From: Reticulitermes speratus
Taxonomy: Eukaryota > Arthropoda > Insecta > Blattodea > Rhinotermitidae
Direction of reading: 5' to 3'
Length of the DNA: 64,000 nucleotides
Assembly: GCA_021186555.1 (NCBI GenBank)
Contig: JAJKFL010000002.1
Coordinates: 5,035,001 to 5,099,000, forward strand
Of this stretch, positions 10,640 to 20,299 are shown in pieces (position 1 is the stretch's first letter; each line of letters opens with the position of its first letter). The notes below the pieces were generated by a model, which saw nothing but the letters and a program-made list of their open reading frames with translations, ran no database searches and was not told the origin of the DNA. The position numbers were made by a program, and so were the translations under genes.

Positions 10640-11359
10640 TTCTCAATTAGTAGTCGTGCTGTGGTCATTGACTGTTCTTTTTTAACACCGTGTACCTCTC
10701 GTCTCGTTTTTCAGGCAAGATCTTCCTTTTCTGAACAGGTTCATTATCAATGCATTACTTGATTTTTTTTTTTTTTAATGCTTGAACTTAGTTTGGACAA
10801 TTTTATAAATGGAAGCTAAAGGAATTTGATGGTTTTAAAATGTAAGACAAAGACAGCGATATTTTTCCACTCTTATATATCCTATATAGGGGCAATAATA
10901 AGAACAACAAAAAAAAATCAGAAAACAATAGACATCCATTAATGCGCCATTGTCCACTTCGAAAACAATGAACTTCAGTGTAAGTCTATTTGAATAGTGG
11001 AATGGAGAATAAAATGAGCATATACAGGCAGCACACACATGCACGTGTCTTGGGTTCATATTTATTGCTTTCTTGAAAAATATTTTGTAGGTTGACTTGT
11101 AACTGCGTTCTGGTATTCCAAAAAAAAAAAAGAGTGTTTAACATGTCATTATATTTTAGACACGTCTATGAAGGACTATTTACACAGTAACCTTATGATT
11201 TAAAGGCGTTTTTTTGATCACCTTATATTAGATGGGCTAGTGTATGGACAGTAAAAGGGCTTTGAGACCAATCAATCAATCAATCAATCAATCACGCTGA
11301 ATCAACACAGTGTGTGTGTACAACATTTAGTTCAAGTAAAGCACATACAACCATAAATA
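10640..11359. other. Anonymous AT-rich sequence with (ATCA)n
   Basis: It contains poly-T at 10760-10774, poly-A at 11119-11131 and (aatc)n at 11268-11293. No gene or element was recognised. A T-rich 'tcgtttttcag' near 10714 could be a splice acceptor, but no convincing exon follows. Confidence 0.3.
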
Positions 11360-11441
11360 TACAGGGCATACACAAAAGAATGGTGCGGTTTCAATATTGA
11401 TCAATATTGAATCCGCACCATTATTTTGTGTATGCCCTGTA
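11360..11441. mobile_element. 82-bp palindromic mariner-like miniature element
   Basis: Two copies of the terminal sequence 'acagggcatacacaaaagaa' followed by 'tggtgcggttt' face each other with almost no spacer, forming a near-perfect palindrome centred at about 11401. It starts and ends with TA. The same ends bound the larger element at 29695-30273 that holds a transposase fragment. This copy therefore looks like a deletion derivative reduced to its inverted repeats. Confidence 0.8.
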
Positions 11442-11703
11442 CTTTACATTCTTGATAATTGTATGTCAGTACACAAGACATAGATATAACTCCATTACAA
11501 TAAACACGCCATAGTAACACGTGTTTGTCTGCAACTGAACATAAAACTATCAATAAATGTAAAAAATGCCTGTAATTAATATACATTATGTACATTTTTA
11601 GCAATGAACTTAACGCTGTATTTACCGTGCATTTTCAATTAAGATTTTGTTCAATAAAACAACTATACATATAAACTTTTGTCACAATAGTTTATTATTA
11701 AAA

Positions 11704-11744
11704 TTCCTATACGTATTTCGGTGGTTTAAACCCCCATGTTCAGG
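11704..11744 (-). ncRNA. Hammerhead-like motif, left arm, mutated core
   Basis: On the minus strand the core reads CUGAACA instead of CUGAAGA, followed by a helix ending ACCACC, then GAAA and UACGUAUAGG. The mirror copy at 12136-12179 is intact. The change at G8 should abolish cleavage. Confidence 0.4.
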
Positions 11745-12146
11745 GGTCGTAAAGATTATTTTGCAAAATAATCTTATGACCCCCTGAACATGGTGGTCGT
11801 AAAGATTATTTTGCAAAATAATCTTCATGACCCCTGAAGATGGTGGTCGTAAAGATTATTTTGCAAAATAATCTTCATGACCCCCTGAAGATGGTGGTCG
11901 TAAAGATTATTTTGCAAAATAATCTTCATGACCCCCTGAAGATGGTGGTCGTAAAGATTATTTTGCAAAATAATCTTCATGACCCCCTGAAGATGGTGGT
12001 CGTAAAGATTATTTTGCAAAATAATCTTCATGATCCCCTGAAGATGGTGGTCGTAAAGATTATTTTGCAAAATAATCTTTATGACCCCCTGAAGATGGTG
12101 GTCGTAAAGATTATTTTGCAAAATAATCTTTACGACCCCCTGAAGA
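11745..12146. repeat. Array of 51-bp palindromic units, about 8 copies
   Basis: The repeat period is 51 bp (gaagatgg at 11836, 11887 and 11938). Within each unit 'ggtcgtaaagattattttgc' and its complement form an almost perfect hairpin of roughly 19-bp arms with no loop, separated from the next by 'ccccctgaagatggt'. Later units (cttta instead of cttca) make the palindrome perfect. The open frames on both strands are by-products of a period divisible by three. Confidence 0.9.
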
Positions 12147-12179
12147 TGGTGGTTTAAACCACCGAAATACGTATAGGGG
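12136..12179 (+). ncRNA. Hammerhead-ribozyme-like motif, intact core
   Basis: The order is stem I arm CCCC, core CUGAAGA, one extra U, stem II GGUGGUUUAAACCACC, GAAA, stem III A-UA-CG-UA-U, cleavage triplet AUA, then stem I arm GGGG. All three helices close. The single residue between A9 and stem II recurs throughout this family and is the main departure from the canonical fold. Type I layout with a minimal palindromic stem III is known from hammerheads in Penelope-like and small retrozyme-type elements. Confidence 0.6.
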
Positions 12180-12342
12180 AATTTTAATAATAAACTATTG
12201 TGAAAAATGTTTATGTGCATTAGTTGGTATTTATTGAACATATTTTTAGCAAATTTTAATCGATAACATTGTATTTTAACTTCATATATATATATATACA
12301 TACACATCTTGGACAGTAGTTATATAAATGTATTCCTTTGTA

Positions 12343-12384
12343 CCTTCCTGAAGATGGGTTATAGGGGCCGAAACATGTTGAAGG
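12343..12384 (+). ncRNA. Hammerhead-ribozyme-like motif
   Basis: Stem I arms CCUUC (12343-12347) and GAAGG (12380-12384) are complementary. The core CUGAAGA at 12348 is followed by U, GG..CC, then GAAACAUGUU with A15.1-U16.1 and a GUU triplet. Stem II is weak here, with only two clear G-C pairs next to the core. The preserved stem I argues for a relic of a folding RNA. Confidence 0.5.
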
Positions 12385-12385
12385 A

Positions 12386-13135
12386 ACATCACAAAATAAC
12401 AAATATTGATGGTAATGTGTGCAGTTAGTTTGATTAGCTATTGTATAGTCTGTGGCACTGAATGTGGATAATGTCACATAATCTGTGTATACCTTGCATA
12501 GGTGTAAACCTTTCGTTTCGAATCTTTGGGCAGCGCGTACTCGGAGTGGGAGGGGGGGGGGATTATTCCAAGGGCCCCAAGAATTCACGTAGTTGCATAG
12601 GAATTCTTGCTCCTATGACTAGACCCTACTTTCCTCAAATCTGACGTAATTTTTGTAGTGATGAACTAAGTGTGAATTAATTTACAGTGGTTTTACAGTT
12701 CGTAACACTTCTTGTCGTATATTTTCGCAGTTGACGGTGCCTGAAAGTACTCGTACAGCTGGTCATTCTCGAAAAAGTTGGCAACTGTCGGTGTATACCA
12801 ACTTTTTCAGTACGGCGGTAATGTACACCATTTGCTTTGGCATTCGGTAACGAATGCATTTGTTATTCTTTTGATTCTGAGAAGTATCAGGTGTTGGCAG
12901 TTTTGAGCCTCTTCACAGCGGTGTGATCGAGGATTCCGCTCTTCAGGGATGTGATACTGCTTCACCGATCAAGCGGTGCCTGACCTTCGTTCAAAATGAC
13001 GCAACCAAAGACGCAGCGTCGTGTCTCAGACGACCAGAATTTTATTTTCGTAAACCCAAATAAACGTAGTGATTTTTTACGTATGACGTCCAGTTTTGTG
13101 TCATTTGAGGAAGTAGATTTAATATCGGACTCAAC
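12386..13135. other. Anonymous sequence
   Basis: No gene was recognised. 'cttcacagcggtgtgatcga' near 12910 and the following bases resemble the outer arm of the inverted pair at 4035-4265 (minus orientation). A G-run lies near 12552-12560. Confidence 0.3.
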
Positions 13136-13140
13136 ACAAA

Positions 13141-13329
13141 TACAGTCGAACCCGCTTATAACGACAACAGTTTATACGACACCTCGTCTATAGCGTCAGG
13201 TATTCTGTGGTACCAATTAATTCCTCACTGTTAACCATAACATTATTCTGCTCGGTTATAACAACTACTCGTTTATAACGACACAAAATATTCAGTCCTT
13301 TCATGACGTTATAACCGAGTTAGACTGTA
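13141..13329. mobile_element. Tigger-like MITE, family T1, 189 bp
   Basis: The ends are 'tacagtcgaacccgcttata' and, on the complement, 'tacagtctaactcggttata', bounded by TA. Inner landmarks are 'accaattaattcctc' and 'gttaaccataacatta'. Copies of almost equal length lie at 47738-47928, 48735-48919 and 48974-49158, with a partial one at 19148-19204. Confidence 0.8.
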
Positions 13330-13438
13330 AATTTGTTAGACAGTAGACATAGGCTTAATTTAGCGACATGTTTCATGAAAGACCAACGATTAATCATGTA
13401 ATTTTATGTCGTATTTCATATTGTTTTTAAAGTTTAAA

Positions 13439-13486
13439 AAACTTGAAGATGACTTAATTTAGGTCGAAACATGTTGCTTAATTAAA
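13439..13486 (+). ncRNA. Hammerhead-like motif, C3 changed
   Basis: UUGAAGA replaces CUGAAGA. An extra U and a well-formed stem II (GACUUA..UAGGUC) follow, then GAAACAUGUU. Stem I pairs only in part. The downstream 'caataaa'-like AT-rich tail resembles the tails of the copies at 32259 and 55610. Confidence 0.4.
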
Positions 13487-13713
13487 CATATTGGTTCTGT
13501 TGTCTAATAAATATAGTTGTGTTGAGACTGATATTGACTTGACATGTTCATATGATTGATTTTTTTAGCGAAAATGTGTGTTAAGAGACGGACGTGTCTT
13601 ACTCCTAGAAAGATTTAGATACTTCAGTCGATTTATTTTTGTTTCTATAGACATTACGGAACAAAAGGCAAATAGTAGCGAGTCTATGTGTGTAAAAATG
13701 GTAAACTTCTTCC

Positions 13714-13970
13714 TAAACAGGCCATGAAGGCCCAGAGGGGGAGTAGAGGTATAGCTCTACTCTTTCTTTAACCTCGGCACTAGATGGGGGTGGGTGGTCA
13801 ACTCCACGCCTCGGCCGCTTTACCCCCGGGAAAAAGACCCGGTACCCATTGTTTTGGAGGCTGGGTGGGCCCCAGGGCCGGTCTGGACGGGTGCTGAAAA
13901 TCTCGCCCCCACCGGTATTCGATCCCCGGACCGTCCAGCTCGTAGCGAGTCGCTATACCGACTGAGCTAT
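13714..13970 (-). mobile_element. Family C tRNA-derived SINE
   Basis: The head is at the right: B box complement 'ttcgatccccgga' near 13917 and A box complement 'ccgactgagcta' near 13958. The central block lies at 13805-13870. It is collinear with the copy at 2264-2544. No clear target duplication was found. Confidence 0.85.
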
Positions 13971-13984
13971 ATATTTGTAATCAC

Positions 13985-14950
13985 TTAATGTGTTCGTGGA
14001 ATTTGAAGTCTTGTCAGACACCAGCATTGCAGTTACTCGAATTGTGAAGGGGGCCCTCTTACTTGTCGTGTGTTACTGAATGGAATGAAGAAAATGGTCG
14101 TTTTGTGTCTGAAATTTGGCATTTTTTGTATAACGTAAAAACAAGATGCCGGACATCAGCTCGAAGTGTTTTTGATTTCGTGATAATCGTTTCAACTATG
14201 CGTGTGGAAATTTTGTACGGAGATTGATAAATTATGGCCTACCAGCAGGTTTTGTGTGTTCCGTTTGTGTGATGTTGGGAGACCAGAAGCGTGTTAAAAA
14301 CCAGAAAACTTTTGGTTATATCTGCAAATAGACAAAGTGAGACACTGTGTTCGTGGAAATTATGCAAAAAAGATGGATATTAGGTACGGGCCTTGTTGTT
14401 AATTCACTGGTCTGGCTGGTTTCGTGATATAAATGTGAGAAATTAGAATGAAAGTTGGCGCCGCGAAGTTGTTTGTGTTGTGAAGTCATCGTTCATTGAA
14501 CAGGTGGGATTTTAATCCGTACAAACATTTGGGCCCCAGTCGCTCATCTTCACTGCCTTTAACACGTACACGAAATATTTATGATCGCCGACTTGCGCGC
14601 CGTAAGACAGACGACATATGGCCGCAGAGCGACCGATGCTACCGCCGACCGGCGAGTCGTGCCCGGTCCGGCGTTGGAAATACTCGTATACTTCACCCAC
14701 ACTTCGAGGTACATGGCCAGCAAGTCTGCCCATATGGAACATTTTATCTGGTTCTTTTATTTTCAGTTAGAATTCCAGCTGGGCAGACTTAGAGGTAGAC
14801 GTGTTTGCCCTGATTTCCTGTCGTAAATACGGTACCACGGACCAGTGTTCCCAGTACATGATCACTTCGCAGGTCATCTTTCAATTTCATCTGGTACTGT
14901 AGGACAGTCTCAGATGGGGCGACGTTGTTGGATACGTTACTGGATGGGAA
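13985..14950. other. Anonymous sequence
   Basis: Open frames at 14496-14826 overlap on both strands without any recognised motif. I see no repeat family and no splice-site pair convincing enough to call an exon. Confidence 0.3.
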
Positions 14951-14954
14951 GCAT

Positions 14955-15335
14955 ATTCTTCTTCTTCTTCTTCTTCTTCTTCTTCTTCTTCTTCTTCTTC
15001 TTCTTCTTCTTCTCAATGGCACTGCAGTCCAATGCGGACCTTCGCCTCCTCAATGGACTTCTCCCAGTCAACTCTGTTTTTTGACCACTCTTTCCAGTTT
15101 TTAATTTTGCATCTATTAATATGTGTTTGTACACAGTTCCACCATCTGTTTTTTTGGTCGTCCTCTTAGTCGACCTTCCTGGGGATTATTAAATACCTGA
15201 CTTACTTTTATTTTTTACTATCCATTCTATCAACATGACCAATCCAATTCAGCCGACTTCTTCTGACAAATGAAAGTATATCTAAATCTCCAAAAAGGGA
15301 AGCACATTCATAAAGACGTAATTTTATGACAAAAG
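14955..15335 (-). pseudogene. LINE 3' end with (GAA)n tail; C-terminal ORF2 fragment
   Basis: Read on the minus strand from about 15335, the translation gives RRSRLNWIGHVDRM, then after stops and frame changes a KNRWWNCVQTHINRCK-like stretch and NWKEWSKNRVDWEKSIEEAK. This pattern is typical of the C-terminus of insect endonuclease/reverse-transcriptase proteins of non-LTR retrotransposons. The (gaa)n microsatellite (ttc at 14957-15013) follows directly as the 3' tail. Several in-frame stops show it is dead and 5' truncated. The exact LINE clade cannot be told from this piece. Confidence 0.7.
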
Positions 15336-15550
15336 TCTTATTTTTATATGAACAGCATCTATATCATGTCGGTGTATTTTGTCGGGCACCAAATTTCGGC
15401 ACAGAAAAATTCTAAATCACGTTTAAAGCCCGTTGGTAATTATATATATACCACCTGATATAATGTTTAAAACACAATGTATTATGCTGCATTAGCGTAG
15501 ATTATTTTTCTAAACTGCATTAAACAATTGATCTTTGTAGTGGAGACACG

Positions 15551-16857
15551 CTGTTCTCTGTGCGGTACGGACTGAAGTCTTATGTGTAATTGTAGACGAA
15601 TCAGTCTTCAGGCCGCACGTTGTGTTGTGATACAAATCTGTTCTCTGTGCGGTACGGACTGAAGTCTTATGTGTAGTTGTAGACGAATCAGTCTTCAGGC
15701 GGCACGCTGTGTTGTGACACAAACCTGTTCTCTGTGCGGTACGGACTGAAGTCTTATGTGTAATTGTAGACGAATCAGTCTTCAGGCCGCACGCTGTGTT
15801 GTGACACAAACCTGTTCTCTGTGCGGTACGGACTGAAGTCTTATGTGTAATTGTAGATGAATCAGTCTTCAGGTCGCACGCTGTGTTGTGACACAAATCT
15901 GTTCTCTGTGCGGTACGGACTGAAGTCTTATGTGTAATTGTAGATGAATCAGTCTTCAGGCGGCACGTTTGTGTTGTGATACAAATCTGTTCTCTGTGCG
16001 GTACGGACTGAAGTCTTATGTGTAGTTGTAGACGAATCAGTCTTCAGGCGGCACGCTGTGTTGTGACACAAACCTGTTCTCTGTGCGGTACGGACTGAAG
16101 TCTTATGTGTAATTGTAGACGAATCAGTCTTCAGGCCGCACGCTGTGTTGTGACACAAACCTGTTCTCTGTGCGGTACGGACTGAAGTCTTATGTGTAAT
16201 TGTAGATGAATCAGTCTTCAGGTCGCACGCTGTGTTGTGACACAAATCTGTTCTCTGTGCGGTACGGACTGAAGTCTTATGTGTAGTTGTAGACGAATCA
16301 GTCTTCAGGCGGCACGCTGTGTTGTGACACAAACCTGTTCTCTGTGCGGTACGGACTGAAGTCTTATGTGTAATTGTAGACGAATCAGTCTTCAGGCCGC
16401 ACGCTGTTTGTGACACAAACCTGTTCTCTGTGCGGTACGGACTGAAGTCTTATGTGTAATTGTAGATGAATCAGTCTTCAGGTCGCACGCTGTGTTGTGA
16501 CACAAATCTGTTCTCTGTGCGGTACGGACTGAAGTCTTATGTGTAATTGTAGACGAATCAGTCTTCAGGCCGCACGCTGTGTTGTGACACAAACCTGTTC
16601 TCTGTGCGGTACGGACTGAAGTCTTATGTGTAATTGTAGATGAATCAGTCTTCAGGTCGCACGCTGTGTTGTGACACAAATCTGTTCTCTGTGCGGTACG
16701 GACTGAAGTCTTATGTGTAATTGTAGACGAATCAGTCTTCAGGCTGCACGCTGTGTTGTGACACAAACCTGTTCTCTGTGCGGTACGGACTGAAGTCTTA
16801 TGTGTAATTGTAGACGAATCAGTCTTCAGGCTGCACGCTGTGTTGTGACACAAACCT
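15551..16857. repeat. 87-bp satellite, 15 copies with higher-order structure
   Basis: Units start at 15551, 15638, 15725 and so on, each holding 'tgtgcggtacggactgaagt', 'cagtcttcagg' and 'cgctgtgttgtgacac'. Three unit types (tagttg/ggcggc, taattg/ggccgc, gatgaa/ggtcgc) tend to follow in the same order, giving a 261-bp higher-order repeat through much of the array. The minus-strand 29-residue repeat frames exist because 87 is divisible by three; I do not call them genes. The 'gcggtacggact' block is shared with the 114-bp arrays. Confidence 0.92.
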
Positions 16858-16869
16858 TCTGCACGCTGT

Positions 16870-18055
16870 GTCCTGCCACAAACCTGATAGTTATTGCTGT
16901 AGTGAAGTAAAACACACACGCTCATTGGTGCGCGGTTTAAGTACCCTGAAGACTGTTATACCACGTTACTTGTACGGTGGAATTTTATTTTTTATTTCCT
17001 TTTATTTGTAACTTGAAGCATCAGAGTTCTTCGAGTGTGCTTTCCAAATGAGGTGCGGTTGAAGTGTTTTTAGAAAATTGAGAATTATTGTGTATGGAAT
17101 CCAGGAAGCCGTGACGTATACCGTTGTTTTTCTTTGTTACTCCCGCCACACACACACACACACACACACACCGCGCGGTGGTTTTCACGAACAGCGCAAA
17201 TTTGGGTCGCGATTGAATTACAGCTTATTAAAAACTTGCTGTATTTGGCCTGTGGCTGTATACCGTTAACAGTTTTTCAAGCCTTCTGCTTCAAATGAGC
17301 TCATCTGCCTATTCATTGCTGTCTTAATTTGTTCTTTATTTCTGTCGTTTCCCGTTATTCCTTCCCTCATTCCATATTCCAATCTTTTCCCACTTCCCTC
17401 CCCCCTCCCCCCTTTATTTATGCTCTTCTTTGGTACAACTGTTCGAGTTCCAAACCCCAGTTCATATTTTTTATGTACTAAAGAAAAATACACATTTCTG
17501 TTAGTACTTTTGGGCCAGACTGTATAAATAACTAAAGTACAGTGAGCCTGTTTGCATTTCAAAATAAAAAGAATCAGTGGCAGCTGCTGAGAAGCGGTTA
17601 ATACCTCCTCCCCTACAACCCCCCCCCCCCCCCTCGAAAACTCCGCAGAACCACGCATAGCTACATAAGCATTCATGTTTGATGGATGGGCATTCCATCT
17701 TGAATTCGAAATCAAGCATATTCGAATTTTTTTTTTCGTGTTTGGATGCGATGCTGGGGCCCAAAAAAATGTTTTGTGTGTGTTTTGGATATCATTGCGT
17801 TTCGCCGTAAATACAGAAAAGTCATAAATTGAGTTTTTTTTTCCCTGTGTACAGCGATTTACTTAATATTAAATCCGATCGTTACTTTTTTAAGCAGAAG
17901 TGGCGCTAGTGTCAACGCGCGCTCGAGTGAGCATGCCGTGTTTGCCTATCCTTCTAATACGGTTATTTATTACGCCCGCTCGTTTTTGTGTTCAGCTTGT
18001 GCGCTGATCCGCGGAACTCTCGAAATCGACACCTTTTTTTTTTTTAGACAGGAAT
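16870..18055. other. Anonymous sequence with simple repeats
   Basis: It holds (ca)n at 17150-17171, a polypyrimidine stretch at 17385-17415 and a C-run at 17618-17633. The 149-codon minus-strand frame at 17266-17715 crosses these and shows no recognised domain. Confidence 0.3.
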
Positions 18056-18059
18056 TATA

Positions 18060-18175
18060 AAGTTCGTGTCTGTAGTCAGTGTGGCGGTGTTACTGAGGAT
18101 GGTGTGACGCTGTCTCGTTGGGTGAGTGATTCCCGACGTTTCGGAGGATCGTGATGTCTTCATTTGCAAGTCCAA
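18060..18175 (-). mobile_element. Fragment of the GAAACGTC-motif element
   Basis: 'gtggcggtgttactgaggat', 'ggtgtgacgctgtctcgt' and 'cccgacgtttcggaggatcg' match the left arm at 4035-4150 in the same order and strand. No intact hammerhead core remains. Confidence 0.4.
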
Positions 18176-18206
18176 GCTGTCTAAGAATAGTAAGACCTGT
18201 ATGTAC

Positions 18207-18210
<4 letters not shown>

Positions 18211-18241
<31 letters not shown>

Positions 18242-18368
18242 CCATGGAGCAGAGTCCTTTTTGAGAAACTAACAGGTCCTCAGCTAGTCAAGAAATTCCC
18301 CACGTTTTATGCAACCCTAAGGTTCATTACCGCACTCACAAGAGCCCGCCACCTGTCCCTATCCTGAG
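18211..18368 (-). mobile_element. Family A retroposon, 5' truncated, 14-bp perfect TSD
   Basis: The (aact)n tail at the left (18209-18240) is followed by 'ccatggagcagagtcc', 'ggttcattaccgcac' and 'agcccgccacctgtccctat'. The 14-bp repeat 'ctgtatgtacacta' at 18197-18210 and 18369-18382 is perfect, fixing a 158-bp insertion. Confidence 0.88.
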
Positions 18369-18534
18369 CTGTATGTACACTACAGGCACCAAATGTTCCA
18401 TGTTCATGTTCATGTTATGTGAAATATTATTTATTCTTCACTGTGTGCACCTCTGTGGTTGAATTAAAATACCATTGCAGTTCCGTTAAACCTCGTTTAG
18501 TATCTTTATTTGTGTCTTCAGCTTTTGGAGTGCA

Positions 18535-18591
18535 GGTGTGTGTGTGTGTGTGTGTGTGTGTGTTGTTTGTGTGTGTGTGTGTTTGTGTTTA
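18535..18591. repeat. (TG)n microsatellite
   Basis: Interrupted TG repeats with TTTG breaks. Confidence 0.9.
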
Positions 18592-18712
18592 GATGTCAAA
18601 TTGGAAGAACAAAGGTTCCTAGCCGAATGGTAGCAGGCATTGTCCGAATTTCATTTGCTCGTAATTTTTTTTTTCTCGTAAATGCACTTTTGAATCGTTG
18701 GTGTCGTTCAGT

Positions 18713-18713
<1 letters not shown>

Positions 18714-18743
<30 letters not shown>
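18714..18743. repeat. Run of 30 C
   Basis: An uninterrupted cytosine homopolymer; the length may be affected by sequencing. Confidence 0.9.
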
Positions 18744-18744
<1 letters not shown>

Positions 18745-19077
18745 AAGGATTTATTTGCTATCTTTGTGCTGAGATTTTGATCTACAGTGTGTTCACGAAG
18801 CATTAACATGTGCTTAGTTTTCATCAGCATTTGCGTTTAGGTCCAACGCCCTTTATAGGGACTCACAAATATGCTGTGTTTTTTTGTGTATAGCGATTTA
18901 ACATCAGCGTAAATCAGAAACTGATTTGTCTCGTTGACTTTAAATCCGTTATGAGTTGTTTGGTTGTTCTTAGTGGCATATTCTAAAGGAAAGTTTAAAA
19001 GCAGTTGCGATAAATCATCTTTTTTTTTTGTTGTATACAATATTTTGGATTTTTATTCAGCGTCGTTTTTTTGGTAA

Positions 19078-19124
19078 GAAACAAACGTTTCGGGACTAAT
19101 TGTCTGTCCCATCTTCAGGGTCTC
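19078..19124 (-). ncRNA. Hammerhead-ribozyme-like motif
   Basis: On the minus strand: GAGAC (stem I), one extra C, CUGAAGA, U, stem II GGGAC..GUCCC, GAAACGUU, U, then GUUUC, which pairs with GAGAC. The core is intact. The bulged C next to C3 weakens the stem I junction. It abuts a partial T1 MITE at 19148. Confidence 0.5.
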
Positions 19125-19147
19125 GTTGTTAACGAGGAAAATGATCT

Positions 19148-19204
19148 AACGCTATAGACGAGGTGTCGCATAAACCGATGTCGTTATAACCGGGCTGGAC
19201 TGTA
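19148..19204 (-). mobile_element. Partial T1 Tigger-like MITE
   Basis: 'aggtgtcgcataaaccgatg' followed by 'tcgttataaccgggctggac' and tgta is the terminal third of the T1 family. The other end is missing. Confidence 0.7.
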
Positions 19205-20110
19205 AATTTTCGCGTGTCGTATTATAAATTATAGTATTTATCTACGTATCTAATGATGAGACCCTGTCGTTAGTAGTGTCAATATTGGGGTGGTAAAAAG
19301 TATTTGAAGTTAATGTTAAAATTTTTGAATTAATCACGCAGAATTTGAAAGCTGTCTTACGTAATAAGTGGAATTTCCGTAGTTTTGAAATTAAGATCGC
19401 GGGCCGCTTTTTTTAAGCGTAGAAGAGCTGCGTTCTGCTTAATCGCTGCGTTACTGTTAAGTAAAGTGAAATGATTTCGTAATGTTATGTCGAATAAAGA
19501 GTTAGGATCATGCAGCTTGGAAGTCGAACCACTGTTTGAGAACCACCGCTATCGAGTTGCGTTTTCTAAAACGTTTGTATTTCTGTTGTTAGGTATTCAG
19601 TGCGTTTAATGGCGTGGCTGGAGGAAATTACTGAAAGTAAGTCTGCAGGGTGTAAGGAAAGTGAGCAGATTACGTTCACATGTCGAGCTTAGATGATGAC
19701 GATGATGATGATGACAGTAATTATCACCACTACCGTCAACACCTGCCGTCACGTTAGATGTGCTGAAACGTCAGGCCAGCCCTCCTGTAATCTTAACTAA
19801 CACATTGCTGCTTCCTTCAGGTGAAATGTCTTAACTTGTATCAGGGAACCGGCCGAAATATATTTTTGAGTACCGTTCGATCAAAATTTCTTGCTTTTTT
19901 TTAATACCGTGTTGTATATTCGAGTTTGTTTCGGTGGGAGGCGCTGAAACATTCATAAACAAACTCGTCGCCCGGAAGATTTTGGTAGCAATTTTCTCCG
20001 ATTCGTCGAAACATTATACTATACGGTGTAGTAATCCATAAGACCAACATTCGGGTAACACCGTCGGGGGGGGGGGGGGGGGAGGGAGGAGGAGGAAATT
20101 TGTAACGTCT
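19205..20110. other. Anonymous sequence
   Basis: It contains (atg)-type repeats at 19695-19715 and a run of about 19 G at 20066-20082. 'cactgtttgagaaccacc' near 19530 resembles a hAT terminus, but no partner end was seen. Confidence 0.3.
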
Positions 20111-20115
20111 AATCC

Positions 20116-20270
20116 AGGGGTGCACAAATCCCAGGCGCCAGGTCGCCGTGGCGACTAAATTTTGTACGGTGCCGACTAATATTTATGGGTCCTCTGTATG
20201 GAACTTGCTTCGTGTCACCCTTCTGACGGCTGAAATTTGGAGGGTGGCTTTTAAATTTTTGGAAGAGTCT
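20116..20270 (+). mobile_element. hAT-like non-autonomous element, one end
   Basis: 'caggggtgcacaaatcccag' followed by 'gcgccaggtcgccgtggcga' is a hAT-style terminus. A related copy starts at 34092 with the same block order ('tttgtacggtgccgac', 'atgggtcctctgtatggaac'). The far terminus could not be placed. Confidence 0.45.
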
Positions 20271-20299
20271 TTGCACCTTCGGTTTTAATCAGTTCTATA

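Larger units (their letters stand above)
11655..12215. mobile_element. Symmetric element with hammerhead-like ends and palindromic core array
   Basis: Outer arms match in inverted orientation: 'cacaatagtttattattaaa' and 'attcctatacgtatttcggt' at the left, and the complement at 12150-12205 at the right. The arms run inward through 'ggtggtttaaacc' into the 51-bp palindromic repeats at 11745-12146. Each arm carries a hammerhead-like motif pointing outward; the right one (12136-12179) has an intact core and the left one is mutated. The terminal duplication is not evident. Confidence 0.65.

Noticed and set aside
15510..16925. 29-residue peptide repeats with regular cysteines on the minus strand
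   Set aside because: The 87-bp period is divisible by three, and neighbouring indels break the frame repeatedly. Treated as satellite.
17266..17715. 149-residue minus-strand open frame
   Set aside because: It crosses poly-C and polypurine tracts, shows no recognisable domain and has no splice or start context better than background.
18209..18240. Telomere-type repeat
   Set aside because: The unit is AACT, not TTAGG or CCTAA, and it is the tail of a family A retroposon with a 14-bp target duplication.
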